From Candidatus Hydrogenedentota bacterium (lineage in GTDB: Bacteria; Hydrogenedentota; Hydrogenedentia; Hydrogenedentales; SLHB01): 64,000 nucleotides of DNA. Positions 56,511 through 64,000 of this stretch are shown in pieces. A program made the position numbers and the translations under genes. Location of the stretch: contig JABWCD010000011.1 in assembly GCA_013359265.1 (NCBI GenBank), positions 62,001 to 126,000 on the forward strand, in the 5' to 3' direction. Positions within the stretch are counted from its first letter, which is position 1, and every line of letters begins with the position of its first letter. Under the pieces are notes generated by a model. The model was not told where the DNA came from. It saw only the letters and a program-made list of their open reading frames with translations, and searched no databases.

Positions 56511-57282
56511 TTCCGTCAAATACACGATCATGTTCGCGGCGATCGTCTGTATTGCCTGCTCGATCATGGTCGCCGTTTCGGCCGTGGCCCTCGCCGAACG
56601 CCAAGAACTGAACCGAAAGGTCTACAAGCAGCGCAATGTTCTGATGGCTGCGGGGATTATCAAGGACGGCGAAAAGGTATCGAACCAGGATGTCGTCAAA
56701 CTGTTCGACGAGAACACCGAAATGAAGCTCGTCGATTTGAAGACTGGCGAATACGTCGAGGACGGCGATCCCGCGTCGTACAATCAACTCGCGGCGCGAG
56801 ACGATCCCGCGCAGAGCCACCCCGCGCCCGAGAACAGCTCGAGCATCAAGCGTGTTCCGAACAAGGGGCTGGTTTTCCATGTCATGAAGGAAGGCAAGGT
56901 CGACGCAGTCGTGGTCCCGATCGAAGGGTACGGGCTGTGGGGTACGCTTTACGGCTATCTTGCCCTCGAACACGACGGCAACACGATCCGCGGCATTACG
57001 TACTACGATCACAAAGAGACGCCGGGTCTCGGCGGCGAAGTTGACAACCCGAAGTGGAAGGCATTGTGGCCCGGACGCAAAGGGTTCGACGATGATGGCA
57101 AGCCCGCAATTAGAGTGATTAAGGGGAAGGCAGGCAGCGTCGACGAGGCGCCACACGAAATCGACGGCATGTCCGGCGCGACGATTACCAGCAATGGCGT
57201 CACGCACATGATGGATTTCTGGCTAGGCGAAGCCGGCTACGGGCCGTTTCTTCACAAGTTCCGCGAACAAGGGAGTGCTTAG
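56500..57282 (+). CDS. nqrC: Na+-translocating NADH:quinone reductase subunit C
   Basis: 260 residues: one N-terminal membrane helix ([20 protein letters not shown]) and a periplasmic FMN-binding domain. The covalent FMN site is Thr228 in [13 protein letters not shown]. Conserved [20 protein letters not shown] and [16 protein letters not shown] are family landmarks. It overlaps nqrB and lies two bases before nqrD. Confidence 0.96.
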   Translation: MQLNSVKYTIMFAAIVCIACSIMVAVSAVALAERQELNRKVYKQRNVLMAAGIIKDGEKVSNQDVVKLFDENTEMKLVDLKTGEYVEDGDPASYNQLAARDDPAQSHPAPENSSSIKRVPNKGLVFHVMKEGKVDAVVVPIEGYGLWGTLYGYLALEHDGNTIRGITYYDHKETPGLGGEVDNPKWKALWPGRKGFDDDGKPAIRVIKGKAGSVDEAPHEIDGMSGATITSNGVTHMMDFWLGEAGYGPFLHKFREQGSA

Positions 57283-57284
57283 AC

Positions 57285-57920
57285 ATGGCAGCCTGGTTCG
57301 GTAAGAACGAAAGGGCCGCGCTGCTCGGGCCCGTATTCGACAATAACCCGATCGGCCTGCAGGTGCTCGGAATATGCTCCGCGCTTGCAGTCACGACGAA
57401 GCTCGACAAGGCCATAGTCATGGCGATCAGCCTGACGACGGTGACGGCCTTCTCGAACCTTGTAATTAGCTGCGTACGCAACTACACGCCTTCGAGCATC
57501 CGCATTATCGTGCAGCTTGCCGTCATAGCGTCCCTTGTCATTGTGGTCGACCAGATTCTGAAGGCGTACCTCTTCGAGGTAAGTCTGCAACTCTCCGTAT
57601 TCACCGGCCTCATCATCACGAACTGCATCGTCATGGGCCGGGCGGAGGGTTACGCGATGCAGAACCCGCCGTGGATCAGCTTCATCGACGGCATTGGCAA
57701 CGGCCTCGGGTATAGCGTCGTATTGATCATTCTCGGTATCGTGCGTGAACTCACCGGCTCCGGCAAGCTCTTTGGCTATCCCGTCCTCAATCTTGTGACC
57801 GACGGCGGCTGGTACGTGCCAAACGGGTTGATGCTTTTGGCGCCGGCAGCGTTCTTCATCATCGCTTGCTTCATCTGGGCCGTCCGCACGTGGAAGCCTG
57901 AACAGCAGGAGGCCGAGTAG
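57285..57920 (+). CDS. nqrD: Na+-translocating NADH:quinone reductase subunit D
   Basis: 211 residues with six membrane spans. Together with NqrE it forms the membrane core with a conserved intramembrane cysteine/iron centre. [20 protein letters not shown] and [20 protein letters not shown] (Cys in TNCI) are typical. The gaps to nqrC and nqrE are two bases each. Confidence 0.96.
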   Translation: MAAWFGKNERAALLGPVFDNNPIGLQVLGICSALAVTTKLDKAIVMAISLTTVTAFSNLVISCVRNYTPSSIRIIVQLAVIASLVIVVDQILKAYLFEVSLQLSVFTGLIITNCIVMGRAEGYAMQNPPWISFIDGIGNGLGYSVVLIILGIVRELTGSGKLFGYPVLNLVTDGGWYVPNGLMLLAPAAFFIIACFIWAVRTWKPEQQEAE

Positions 57921-57922
57921 TC

Positions 57923-58540
57923 ATGGCCGAGCACTTCCTCAACCTCGCCGTCAAATCGATCTTTATCGAGAATATGGCCCTTGCGTTCTTCCTGGGTATG
58001 TGCTCGTTCCTCGCGTGCTCGCGTAAGGTCGAGACTGCGCTGGGCCTTGGCGTTGCGGTCATCTTCGTTCAAGTCATGACCGTGCCGATGAACAACCTCA
58101 TCATGCACTACCTTCTGGCCGAAGGCGCGCTCGGATGGATACACCCGAGCCTCGCCCATGTGAAACTCGACTTTCTCGCGTTTATTCTGTTTATCAGCAC
58201 CATCGCCGCAATGACCCAGATCGTGGAAATGGCATGCGATCGATTTGCCCCGAAACTGTATGCGACCCTCGGCGTGTTCCTGCCGCTTATTGCCGTGAAT
58301 TGCGCGATTCTCGGCGGTTCGTTGTTCATGCAGGAGCGCGATTACACATTTCCGGAGAGCGTCGTATTTGGCGTCGGTTCCGGCTTCGGCTGGCTGCTGG
58401 CGATCGTCGCGCTCGCCGGCATTCGCGAAAAGATGCGCTACAGCAACGTGCCCCACGGCCTGCGTGGACTTGGTATTACGTTTATCACGGCCGGACTTAT
58501 GGCCATCGCGTTCATGGCGTTCTCGGGCATTCAGTTGTAG
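57923..58540 (+). CDS. nqrE: Na+-translocating NADH:quinone reductase subunit E
   Basis: 205 residues with six membrane spans. Paralogue of NqrD with inverted topology; the two share the intramembrane Fe site. Landmarks: [20 protein letters not shown] (Cys of the iron centre) and [20 protein letters not shown] (second Cys). It lies two bases after nqrD and 28 bases before nqrF. Confidence 0.96.
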   Translation: MAEHFLNLAVKSIFIENMALAFFLGMCSFLACSRKVETALGLGVAVIFVQVMTVPMNNLIMHYLLAEGALGWIHPSLAHVKLDFLAFILFISTIAAMTQIVEMACDRFAPKLYATLGVFLPLIAVNCAILGGSLFMQERDYTFPESVVFGVGSGFGWLLAIVALAGIREKMRYSNVPHGLRGLGITFITAGLMAIAFMAFSGIQL

Positions 58541-58568
58541 GCCGGCGCGAGAATAGAAAGGCCCGCAC

Positions 58569-59804
58569 ATGGAAGTCGTCATCATCGTATCCGGCGTGTT
58601 GATGTTCACCGTCGTCATACTTCTGCTCGTCGCGGTGTTACTCTTCGCAAAGGCAAAGCTCGTGGCGACGGGCAACGTGAACATAATCATCAACGACGAC
58701 GCAGCCGCGGCGATTTCCGTGCCCGCGGGAAGCACCCTGCTTGGCACGCTCGCCAACCAGAAGATTTTCATTCCCTCCGCGTGCGGCGGCAAGGGGAGTT
58801 GCGGCGTCTGCAAAGTGATCGTGAAGGAAGGCGGCGGCGAAATGCTGCCGACCGAACTGAACCACATCTCCCGCGGCGAAGCGAAAGAAGGCTGCCGCCT
58901 GTCGTGCCAGATCAAAGTTAAACAAGACATGAAGATCGAAATCCCCGCGGAGGTCTTCCATGTCAAGCGGTGGACCTGCAAGGTGCGATCGAACCACAAC
59001 GTGGCCACGTTTATTAAGGAGTTTGTGCTCGAGCTGCCGGCTGGCGAGTCTGTACCCTTCCGCGCAGGCGGGTATATCCAGATCGAGTGTCCGCCCCACA
59101 CCGCGGACTTCAAGGACATCGTCGTCGAGGACGAATACCGCGGCGATTGGGACAAGTTCAACCTCTGGAAACTCAAGTCCGTTGTGACCGAAAAAGTCGA
59201 GCGCGCGTACTCGATGGCGAACTATCCGGAAGAGAAGGGCATCATTATGCTCAACATCCGCATCGCGACGCCGCCGCCCCGCGCGCCCGAAGGCACGCCC
59301 CCCGGCATCATGTCCTCCTACATCTTCAGCCGAAAGCCCGGCGACGAGGTCGTAATCTCCGGACCGTTCGGCGAGTTCTTCGCGAAGGACACCAACGCCG
59401 AAATGATCTTTATCGGCGGCGGCGCGGGCATGGCGCCGATGCGTTCGCACATATTCGATCAGTTCAAGCGCCTGCACACCAAACGCAAGGTCAGCTACTG
59501 GTACGGAGCGCGCAGCCTTCGCGAAGCGTTCTACGTCGAAGACTTCGACATGATCCAGCGCGAGAACGAAAACTTTAAGTGGCACCTCGCGCTTTCCGAA
59601 CCGTTGCCGGAAGACAACTGGACCGGCTACGTCGGTTTCATCCACCAGGTCCTCTACGACAACTACCTCAAGAACCACCCCGCACCCGAGGACGTCGAGT
59701 ATTACATCTGCGGCCCGCCCATGATGAATAGCGCCGTGATCAAGATGCTGCACGACCTCGGCGTCGAAGACGAAAACATCCTGTTCGACGACTTCGGCGG
59801 CTAA
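58569..59804 (+). CDS. nqrF: Na+-translocating NADH:quinone reductase subunit F
   Basis: 411 residues. It accepts hydride from NADH through FAD and passes electrons to its [2Fe-2S] centre. An N-terminal membrane helix (6-27) is followed by a ferredoxin domain with Cys72, Cys78, Cys81 and Cys109 ([21 protein letters not shown]). The reductase part has [11 protein letters not shown] (FAD), [15 protein letters not shown] (NADH) and [14 protein letters not shown]. The stop overlaps an ATG in the TAATG arrangement, but that ATG is unlikely to be the apbE start. Confidence 0.96.
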   Translation: MEVVIIVSGVLMFTVVILLLVAVLLFAKAKLVATGNVNIIINDDAAAAISVPAGSTLLGTLANQKIFIPSACGGKGSCGVCKVIVKEGGGEMLPTELNHISRGEAKEGCRLSCQIKVKQDMKIEIPAEVFHVKRWTCKVRSNHNVATFIKEFVLELPAGESVPFRAGGYIQIECPPHTADFKDIVVEDEYRGDWDKFNLWKLKSVVTEKVERAYSMANYPEEKGIIMLNIRIATPPPRAPEGTPPGIMSSYIFSRKPGDEVVISGPFGEFFAKDTNAEMIFIGGGAGMAPMRSHIFDQFKRLHTKRKVSYWYGARSLREAFYVEDFDMIQRENENFKWHLALSEPLPEDNWTGYVGFIHQVLYDNYLKNHPAPEDVEYYICGPPMMNSAVIKMLHDLGVEDENILFDDFGG

Positions 59805-59829
59805 TGCACGCGCGCGGCCCAAACTTAAG

Positions 59830-59847
59830 TCCCCCTTTGAAGGGGGA
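59830..59847. repeat. CCCCCTT palindrome after nqrF
   Basis: TCCCCCTT (59830-59837) and AAGGGGGA (59840-59847) form a tight stem, followed by TTTAGGGGGAT. A very similar palindrome is at 38407-38423. This is a commonly dispersed palindrome type more than a proven terminator; some stops within nqr transcripts could occur here. Confidence 0.6.
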
Positions 59848-59910
59848 TTTAGGGGGATGTGGCGCCACGCCAAAAGCCTCTCCTCGCCTTACGATCAACC
59901 ACCTGTCTTT

Positions 59911-59952
<42 letters not shown>

Positions 59953-59977
59953 TCGATCCTTCGGCTCCGCCCGTCTG

Positions 59978-61021
59978 GTGTGTTTCGTCGTCATTCCACT
60001 TCTGATCGCGCTTTCCGGTTGCCAACGCGAGGACAGCGTCGCCGTATTGACCTTGCACGGTGCGACGTTCGATGGCCCCACCATGGGCACGCATTACACG
60101 GTAAAAGTGCGAGGCGTTGAATCTAAGGAGGCAGTGGAATCGGCTAGGCAAAGCGTCTCGGATATCCTCAACCGCATCGACTCCATGATGTCGACCTACA
60201 AACCCGGCTCCGAGCTTTCGCGCTTCAACCAACACCAGAGCACGGAGCCGTTCAACGTCTCGCCCGAGATGATCGAAATCTTCCAAACGGCGCGCGAGGT
60301 GAGCGACGCAACCAACGGCGCATTCGATATCACCGTTGGCCCAATCGTAAACGCGTGGGGCTTCGGCCCGGAAAAGCACACCGCGCCGCCAACGGACGCC
60401 GAAATCGCGGCGCTCCTCCCGCGCGTGGGCTACAAGATGGTCACGGCAGATGCCGCGTCTTCGACGATCCGCAAGGAGCGCCCGGATATCTATTGCGATC
60501 TCTCCGGCATTGCACAGGGCTATGCCGCGGACCAGATAGCGAAGGCGCTTGACGATCTCGGCATTTCAGACTACATGATCGACATCAGCGGCGAGTTCCG
60601 AACGCGCGGAAAAAATGACACGGGTCAACCTTGGCAAATCGGCATCGAACGCCCCGACGCGCCCGAACGTACCGCGCAACTTGTCGTGCCGTTGTCCAAC
60701 ATGTCGCTTGCGACCTCCGGCGACTATCGCAACTACCGCGTCGAAAACGGCGTCCGCCTCTCCCACGAAATCGACCCCGCCACCGGGCGGCCGGTGCAGC
60801 ACAAACTCGCTTCCGCCACCATAGTCACCGAACAATGCGCGTACGCCGACGCGTACGCCACTGCGCTCATGGTGCTCGGTCCGGAGAAGGCACTCGCGCT
60901 TGCGGAGGATAAGGGGCTTGCGGTCTACTTGCTTGTGCGCAACGAACAGGGCGGTTTTGACGAAGTGCAGTCCACCGCGTTCAAGGAGCGGATCGCATGG
61001 CAAGAGACGTTGAAGCACTGA
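59978..61021 (+). CDS. apbE: FAD:protein FMN transferase (ApbE), lipoprotein
   Basis: About 347 residues from GTG 59978. A short lipoprotein signal (CFVVIPLLIALSGC) precedes the ApbE domain. It transfers FMN from FAD to threonines of NqrB and NqrC in the periplasm. Landmarks: TMGTHYTVKV, IDSMMSTYKPGSELSRFNQ, GAFDITVGPIVNAWGFG, CDLSGIAQGYAADQIA, TSGDYRNYRVENGVRLSHEI followed by DPATG, and the metal-site ADAYATALMVLG. The frame is open back to 59804, but that part is built of the palindrome and hexamer repeats, so the later start is preferred. It overlaps the HAB-like gene by 25 bases. Confidence 0.93.
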   Translation: MCFVVIPLLIALSGCQREDSVAVLTLHGATFDGPTMGTHYTVKVRGVESKEAVESARQSVSDILNRIDSMMSTYKPGSELSRFNQHQSTEPFNVSPEMIEIFQTAREVSDATNGAFDITVGPIVNAWGFGPEKHTAPPTDAEIAALLPRVGYKMVTADAASSTIRKERPDIYCDLSGIAQGYAADQIAKALDDLGISDYMIDISGEFRTRGKNDTGQPWQIGIERPDAPERTAQLVVPLSNMSLATSGDYRNYRVENGVRLSHEIDPATGRPVQHKLASATIVTEQCAYADAYATALMVLGPEKALALAEDKGLAVYLLVRNEQGGFDEVQSTAFKERIAWQETLKH

Positions 61022-61467
61022 AGGAAACGCTACGGCGATGGACCCTGTTCCTCGGCGTACTTCAAATCACGGTGGGCTGCGTCGTGGGTTTCATTCCTCC
61101 CTCCGTGGTGCCGTGGTTTCGCGGCATCGTGATGGCGCACATCGAATTCGCGATGAACGGCATTCTATTGATCGCGTTTTCGTTTCTCGCTCGTGAACTC
61201 GCGCTCGGCCCAAAGACGCTCTGGGCCTGGTTCGGCACGCTCCAAATCGGCACGTGGACGAATGGCGGCGCAGGTCTCGCTGGCGCGTTCATCGGAGCGT
61301 CGTCAAGACTCATGCCGACATTGAACGAGAAATTTCCGCCGCCCCGTGGCACGGAAGACGCTATAGTGACAAATCTTCTCATGCTCTGCGGGATCACCAT
61401 CATGATCGCGCTGCTGCTCACGCTGTATGGGCTGCTGCCCGCGTTGAAACGACGGAAGTCCGCGTGA
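60997..61467 (+). CDS. HAB-like (hydroxylaminobenzene mutase-type) small membrane protein
   Basis: 156 residues with four hydrophobic helices. The pattern HIEFAMNGILLIAFSF, then TLWAWFGTLQIGTWTNGGAG, a Pro-rich loop and MLCGITIMIALLLTLYGLLP resembles the HAB family of integral membrane proteins, named after hydroxylaminobenzene mutase; most members have no known substrate. I am fairly, not fully, sure of the family. It overlaps apbE by 25 bases and lies 33 bases before nqrM, so it is inside the nqr unit, where a link to quinone or membrane redox chemistry is an inference. Confidence 0.6.
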   Translation: MARDVEALKETLRRWTLFLGVLQITVGCVVGFIPPSVVPWFRGIVMAHIEFAMNGILLIAFSFLARELALGPKTLWAWFGTLQIGTWTNGGAGLAGAFIGASSRLMPTLNEKFPPPRGTEDAIVTNLLMLCGITIMIALLLTLYGLLPALKRRKSA

Positions 61468-61494
61468 CAGCGCAGCGATTACGAATGGTATAAT
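61464..61494 (+). promoter_or_regulatory. possible internal promoter of nqrM (leaderless)
   Basis: A consensus TATAAT at 61489-61494, GTGACA at 61464-61469 with a long 19-base spacer, and the nqrM ATG after a six-base gap. No Shine-Dalgarno precedes the ATG, so the transcript would start at or near the start codon. Confidence 0.45.
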
Positions 61495-61500
61495 GTATTC

Positions 61501-61734
61501 ATGCTTCCCACGCTCATACTCGTTTTCGCCGCCTTCGGTCTCGCTATGCTCATGATGGCGGTCGGCGTCATGTTCAGCGGACGCTGCCTGCGCGGGTCCT
61601 GCGGCGGCACGCCTGTGTTCGGCCCCGACGGCGAACCCCTCACGTGCGCAACGTGCCCGAACAAGGACAAACACAAGGCCGGCGAGTGTGACGACGACGA
61701 TGCCTGCCCGCGCAAGAACGTTCCCGTTCATTAA
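61501..61734 (+). CDS. nqrM: NqrM-like (DUF539) maturation protein
   Basis: 77 residues. One N-terminal membrane helix (LILVFAAFGLAMLMMAVGVM), then LRGSCGGTPVFG and TCATCP, with cysteines at 29, 34, 49, 52, 63 and 69. The helix-SCGG-CxxC layout is that of NqrM, a small protein needed to assemble active Na+-NQR and thought to deliver iron to the NqrD/E centre. The C-terminal CDDDDAC extension is unlike the short family members. Position right after nqrABCDEF-apbE supports the call. Confidence 0.78.
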   Translation: MLPTLILVFAAFGLAMLMMAVGVMFSGRCLRGSCGGTPVFGPDGEPLTCATCPNKDKHKAGECDDDDACPRKNVPVH

Positions 61735-61755
61735 GTTCATCGGCGTGAACGACCC

Positions 61756-62838
61756 ATGCCTACCGCGATCGTAACCGGCTCCGGCGGACTGGTCGGGTCC
61801 GAAGCCGTCCGCTTCCTGTCCGCAAAAGGATTCGCCGTCGCCGGCGTTGACAACGACATGCGGAAGTATTTTTTCGGCGACGAAGCCTCCACCGCGTGGG
61901 CCGTCGAGAATCTCAAATCTCAAATCTCAAATTACCGACATCATAACGTCGATATCCGCGACGCCGCGGCCCTGGATCGCGTCGTAGCCGGATACACAAC
62001 CGATACGAAGCTAATTATCCACGCCGCGGCGCAACCCTCGCACGATTGGGCCGCGCGCGAACCGCTCACTGATTTTGCCGTGAACGCGAACGGCACGCTG
62101 AATCTGCTAGAAGCAGCGCGCCGGCATTGTCCGGATGCGGTATTCATTTTCACCTCGACCAACAAGGTCTACGGCGACCGGCCCAACAAGCTTCCGCTCG
62201 TCGAAAGCGTGAACCGGTGGACCGTCGACTTCGCGCACGAGTACGCGAACGGTATCACCGAAACCATGCCAATCGACGCGTGCACGCACTCGATCATGGG
62301 CGCGTCGAAGGTGGCCGCGGACATAATGGTGCAGGAGTACGGACGTTACTTCGGCATGAAGACCGTCTGCTTCCGCGGCGGCTGCCTGACGGGCCCCGGA
62401 CATTCCGGCGCGGCGCTGCACGGATTTCTCGCGTACCTAATGAAGTGCTGCGTGATCGGCCGCGAGTATCAGGTGCTCGGCTACAAGGGCAAACAGGTGC
62501 GCGACAACATTCACAGCGCCGATCTGATCGACGCGTTCTGGCAGTTCTATCAATCGCCGCACGCGGGTGAGGTCTACAACATCGGCGGCGGGGTGTACAG
62601 TAACGTGTCCATCCTCGAAGCCATCGCCCTGGCCGAGGAGATCGCCGGCAAGAAAATGATAACCACGTACCGCGAACAACCCCGCACCGGCGATCACATC
62701 TGGTGGATCAGCGGCATGCAAAAATTCCAGTCGCACTACCCCGAATGGCACATCACCCGCGACATCCGCACGACGATGGAAGAAATCTACCGGGCGCTCG
62801 TCGAGCGGTCCACTGAAAACTCAATCGAGAACGCATAG
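61756..62838 (+). CDS. NAD-dependent epimerase/dehydratase (CDP-paratose epimerase-like)
   Basis: 360 residues, extended SDR. NAD site TGSGGLVG at 7-14. The Ser/Thr of the active site is in [10 protein letters not shown]. The YxxxK motif appears as MGASK (Met181, Lys185) in [14 protein letters not shown], so the usual Tyr is missing; close sequences with HSLFGASK also lack it. [14 protein letters not shown] and [15 protein letters not shown] are typical of the CDP-tyvelose/paratose epimerase group. Residues 52-59 (NLKSQISN) come from an AAATCTC-type short repeat. A role in cell-surface sugar synthesis is likely; the exact substrate is unknown. Confidence 0.8.
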   Translation: MPTAIVTGSGGLVGSEAVRFLSAKGFAVAGVDNDMRKYFFGDEASTAWAVENLKSQISNYRHHNVDIRDAAALDRVVAGYTTDTKLIIHAAAQPSHDWAAREPLTDFAVNANGTLNLLEAARRHCPDAVFIFTSTNKVYGDRPNKLPLVESVNRWTVDFAHEYANGITETMPIDACTHSIMGASKVAADIMVQEYGRYFGMKTVCFRGGCLTGPGHSGAALHGFLAYLMKCCVIGREYQVLGYKGKQVRDNIHSADLIDAFWQFYQSPHAGEVYNIGGGVYSNVSILEAIALAEEIAGKKMITTYREQPRTGDHIWWISGMQKFQSHYPEWHITRDIRTTMEEIYRALVERSTENSIENA

Positions 62839-62913
62839 GGCCTATGCGACTCATACGACCGGTACGCTGCGTCAGGTCGTCTGCTTCCCTTTTGTCCCAT
62901 CCCGCCCCTAACG

Positions 62914-62938
62914 AAAAACGGCCCCGTTTCCGGGGCCG
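62914..62938 (-). terminator. intrinsic terminator of the acyl-CoA dehydrogenase gene
   Basis: On the minus strand: CGGCCCCG (62938-62931), loop GAAA, CGGGGCCG (62926-62919), then TTTTT (62918-62914). It lies 45 bases after the stop of that gene and may also slow plus-strand transcription from the epimerase. Confidence 0.82.
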
Positions 62939-62982
62939 CTTCGTATTGGCATCAGCGTTTCTTCGGGGGAATTGCTGGGTGC

Positions 62983-64000
62983 TTACTTCGCGTGTACGGG
63001 CAGGTCGATATCGCTTGGAATCTCGATCTTCTGCTTCGCGTAGTCGCGGTACGCGGGCGGGAAGTCGTCGATGATGTCTTTGATCAACCAGCGGTACCGG
63101 CCTTCCATGACGCCGTCGCCGACCTTGTTGAATTTGCGGTTGTGATTGTTCTTCACCGCGCGGAAGTTATCGGCGATGCGTTTGCGCGCGTTGCTGCAAT
63201 ACAGGTCCGCGAGTTCCTGCGGGCTTTGATCGCCCGGGTTCCGCGCGAGGTGGGCCTCCGCGTACGCGAGCGACGACGCCATCGAGAACAGGTCCACGCC
63301 GATGTCCACGAAGTTCGCCAAAATGAGCTGTTCGAACTCGAGCTTCGGCCCGTACTTCGCCATGGTGTGGAAGATGCCGCGCGCAAGCTTCTTGCAGGTC
63401 CGCGCGACAAACGCCAGGTGGTCCTGGTTCGCGCCGTTGAGGTGCTTCGTGTTGAAGTCGATACCCGACGGCATCCACTGCTTTGGATACCACGACGCAT
63501 AGAACTTCGCCGCCTTCATAATCAGCGCAAACTTCGATTCCTTTTGGCCGGGCTTCGGCTTCATGATCGGCATCGCGAGGCTGAAGTGCGTATCGAGCGC
63601 TTCGCGCGCCATGATCAAGTGCATGATTTCGGTCGATCCTTCGAAGATGCGGGCCACGCGCGCGTCGCGCATCCACTGCTCGACCGCCGCCGGCGCGTCG
63701 CCGCGGTGATACAACGAATACGCCGATTCGTATCCGCGCCCGCCGCGCACCTGCAGGAACTCGTCTAGGTTCTTCCAGCAGTACTCCGTGCAGAAATACT
63801 TTGCGATGGCGGCTTCGAGGCGGATGTCCGCGTTCTCGCGGTCCGCATAGGAGCACGCGAGCCACACGACGCTGTCCATCGCAAAGGTGTCCGCGGCGAG
63901 GTTCGCAATCTTGCGCGCGATGCTCTGGTGCTTGCCGATCGGCACGCCCCACTGCACCCGGTCGTTGCACCACTGCTGCGCGATCGTAACGCAACGCTTC
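62983..64000 (-). CDS. acyl-CoA dehydrogenase, C-terminal part (gene runs off the window)
   Basis: The frame is open through the right edge; 338 residues are visible. It begins in the C-terminal helical domain of acyl-CoA dehydrogenase (AQQWCNDRVQWGVPIGKHQS), followed by LQVRGGRGYESAYSLYHRGD and ARVARIFEGSTEIMHLIMAR, typical of the FAD-dependent enzymes that oxidise acyl-CoA in fatty-acid breakdown. A further 200 residues (GPKLEFEQLILANFVDIGVD, ARKRIADNFRAVKNNHNRKF) form an extra helical domain, as in long FadE-type proteins. The N-terminal half lies outside the window. No beta-oxidation partner is visible. Confidence 0.88.
   Translation of the reverse strand, partial: KRCVTIAQQWCNDRVQWGVPIGKHQSIARKIANLAADTFAMDSVVWLACSYADRENADIRLEAAIAKYFCTEYCWKNLDEFLQVRGGRGYESAYSLYHRGDAPAAVEQWMRDARVARIFEGSTEIMHLIMAREALDTHFSLAMPIMKPKPGQKESKFALIMKAAKFYASWYPKQWMPSGIDFNTKHLNGANQDHLAFVARTCKKLARGIFHTMAKYGPKLEFEQLILANFVDIGVDLFSMASSLAYAEAHLARNPGDQSPQELADLYCSNARKRIADNFRAVKNNHNRKFNKVGDGVMEGRYRWLIKDIIDDFPPAYRDYAKQKIEIPSDIDLPVHAK

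Overview
This is a GC-rich, gene-dense bacterial chromosome segment with no rRNA, tRNA, CRISPR array or recognisable transposase. It encodes many lipoprotein and Tat signals, an Na+-translocating NADH:quinone oxidoreductase (Nqr), a sulfatase-like lipoprotein, DUF1080 and DUF1573 proteins, PQQ-type propellers and carboxypeptidase-regulatory-domain proteins. That mix suggests a didermic (Gram-negative-type), probably aquatic heterotroph of the PVC/Hydrogenedentes-like part of the tree. The phylum is an inference from gene content and is not proven here.

Layout. 1-8 kb: an unknown partial gene, an esterase, a small Tat protein, a transglutaminase-like protein, the antiporter NhaA, a sulfatase-like lipoprotein and a second hydrolase. 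8-17.5 kb: a PilZ protein, an orphan two-domain ABC permease, a ceramidase-like protein, a divergent NAD-kinase-like protein, a PGPGW membrane protein, an ADP-ribosylglycohydrolase, two small membrane proteins and a PKD/HAF-repeat protein. 17.6-23.9 kb: three consecutive PQQ-propeller proteins, then a Tat-exported aldo/keto reductase and a tiny lipoprotein. 24-32.6 kb: ankyrin protein, lipoprotein, ATP sulfurylase, two antitoxin-like genes in front of a phosphodiesterase, ribulokinase, a DUF1573 protein and a nucleotidyltransferase pair. 32.8-43.5 kb: an ECF sigma factor overlapping an unusual membrane/beta-lactamase-fold fusion, a MOSC protein with internal tandem repeats, a DUF1080 lipoprotein, a winged-helix protein and a three-gene set of secreted regulatory-like-domain proteins.

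43.6-53.3 kb, minus strand: a translation and RNA operon, rimP-nusA-infB-DUF503-rbfA-nrnA-truB-ribF-ridA-TPR peptidase, preceded by a terminator-like hairpin in its leader. 53.9-61.7 kb, plus strand: the sodium pump operon nqrABCDEF followed by apbE (flavinylates NqrB and NqrC), an HAB-like membrane gene and nqrM (Nqr maturation), so pump, flavin attachment and metal-centre assembly are together. Pumped Na+ could be used by NhaA at 3.9-5.3 kb. The window ends with a sugar-nucleotide epimerase homologue and a truncated acyl-CoA dehydrogenase.

The spacers carry several repeat classes: a 180-bp element present twice at about 95% identity, TCGTGC/TCGTAA hexamer arrays, ATTCTGG-type heptamer arrays, CCCCCTT palindromes and a 39-bp in-frame coding repeat. 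The most distinctive candidate system is the ECF sigma factor with the five-helix membrane protein that ends in a penicillin-binding-type domain.
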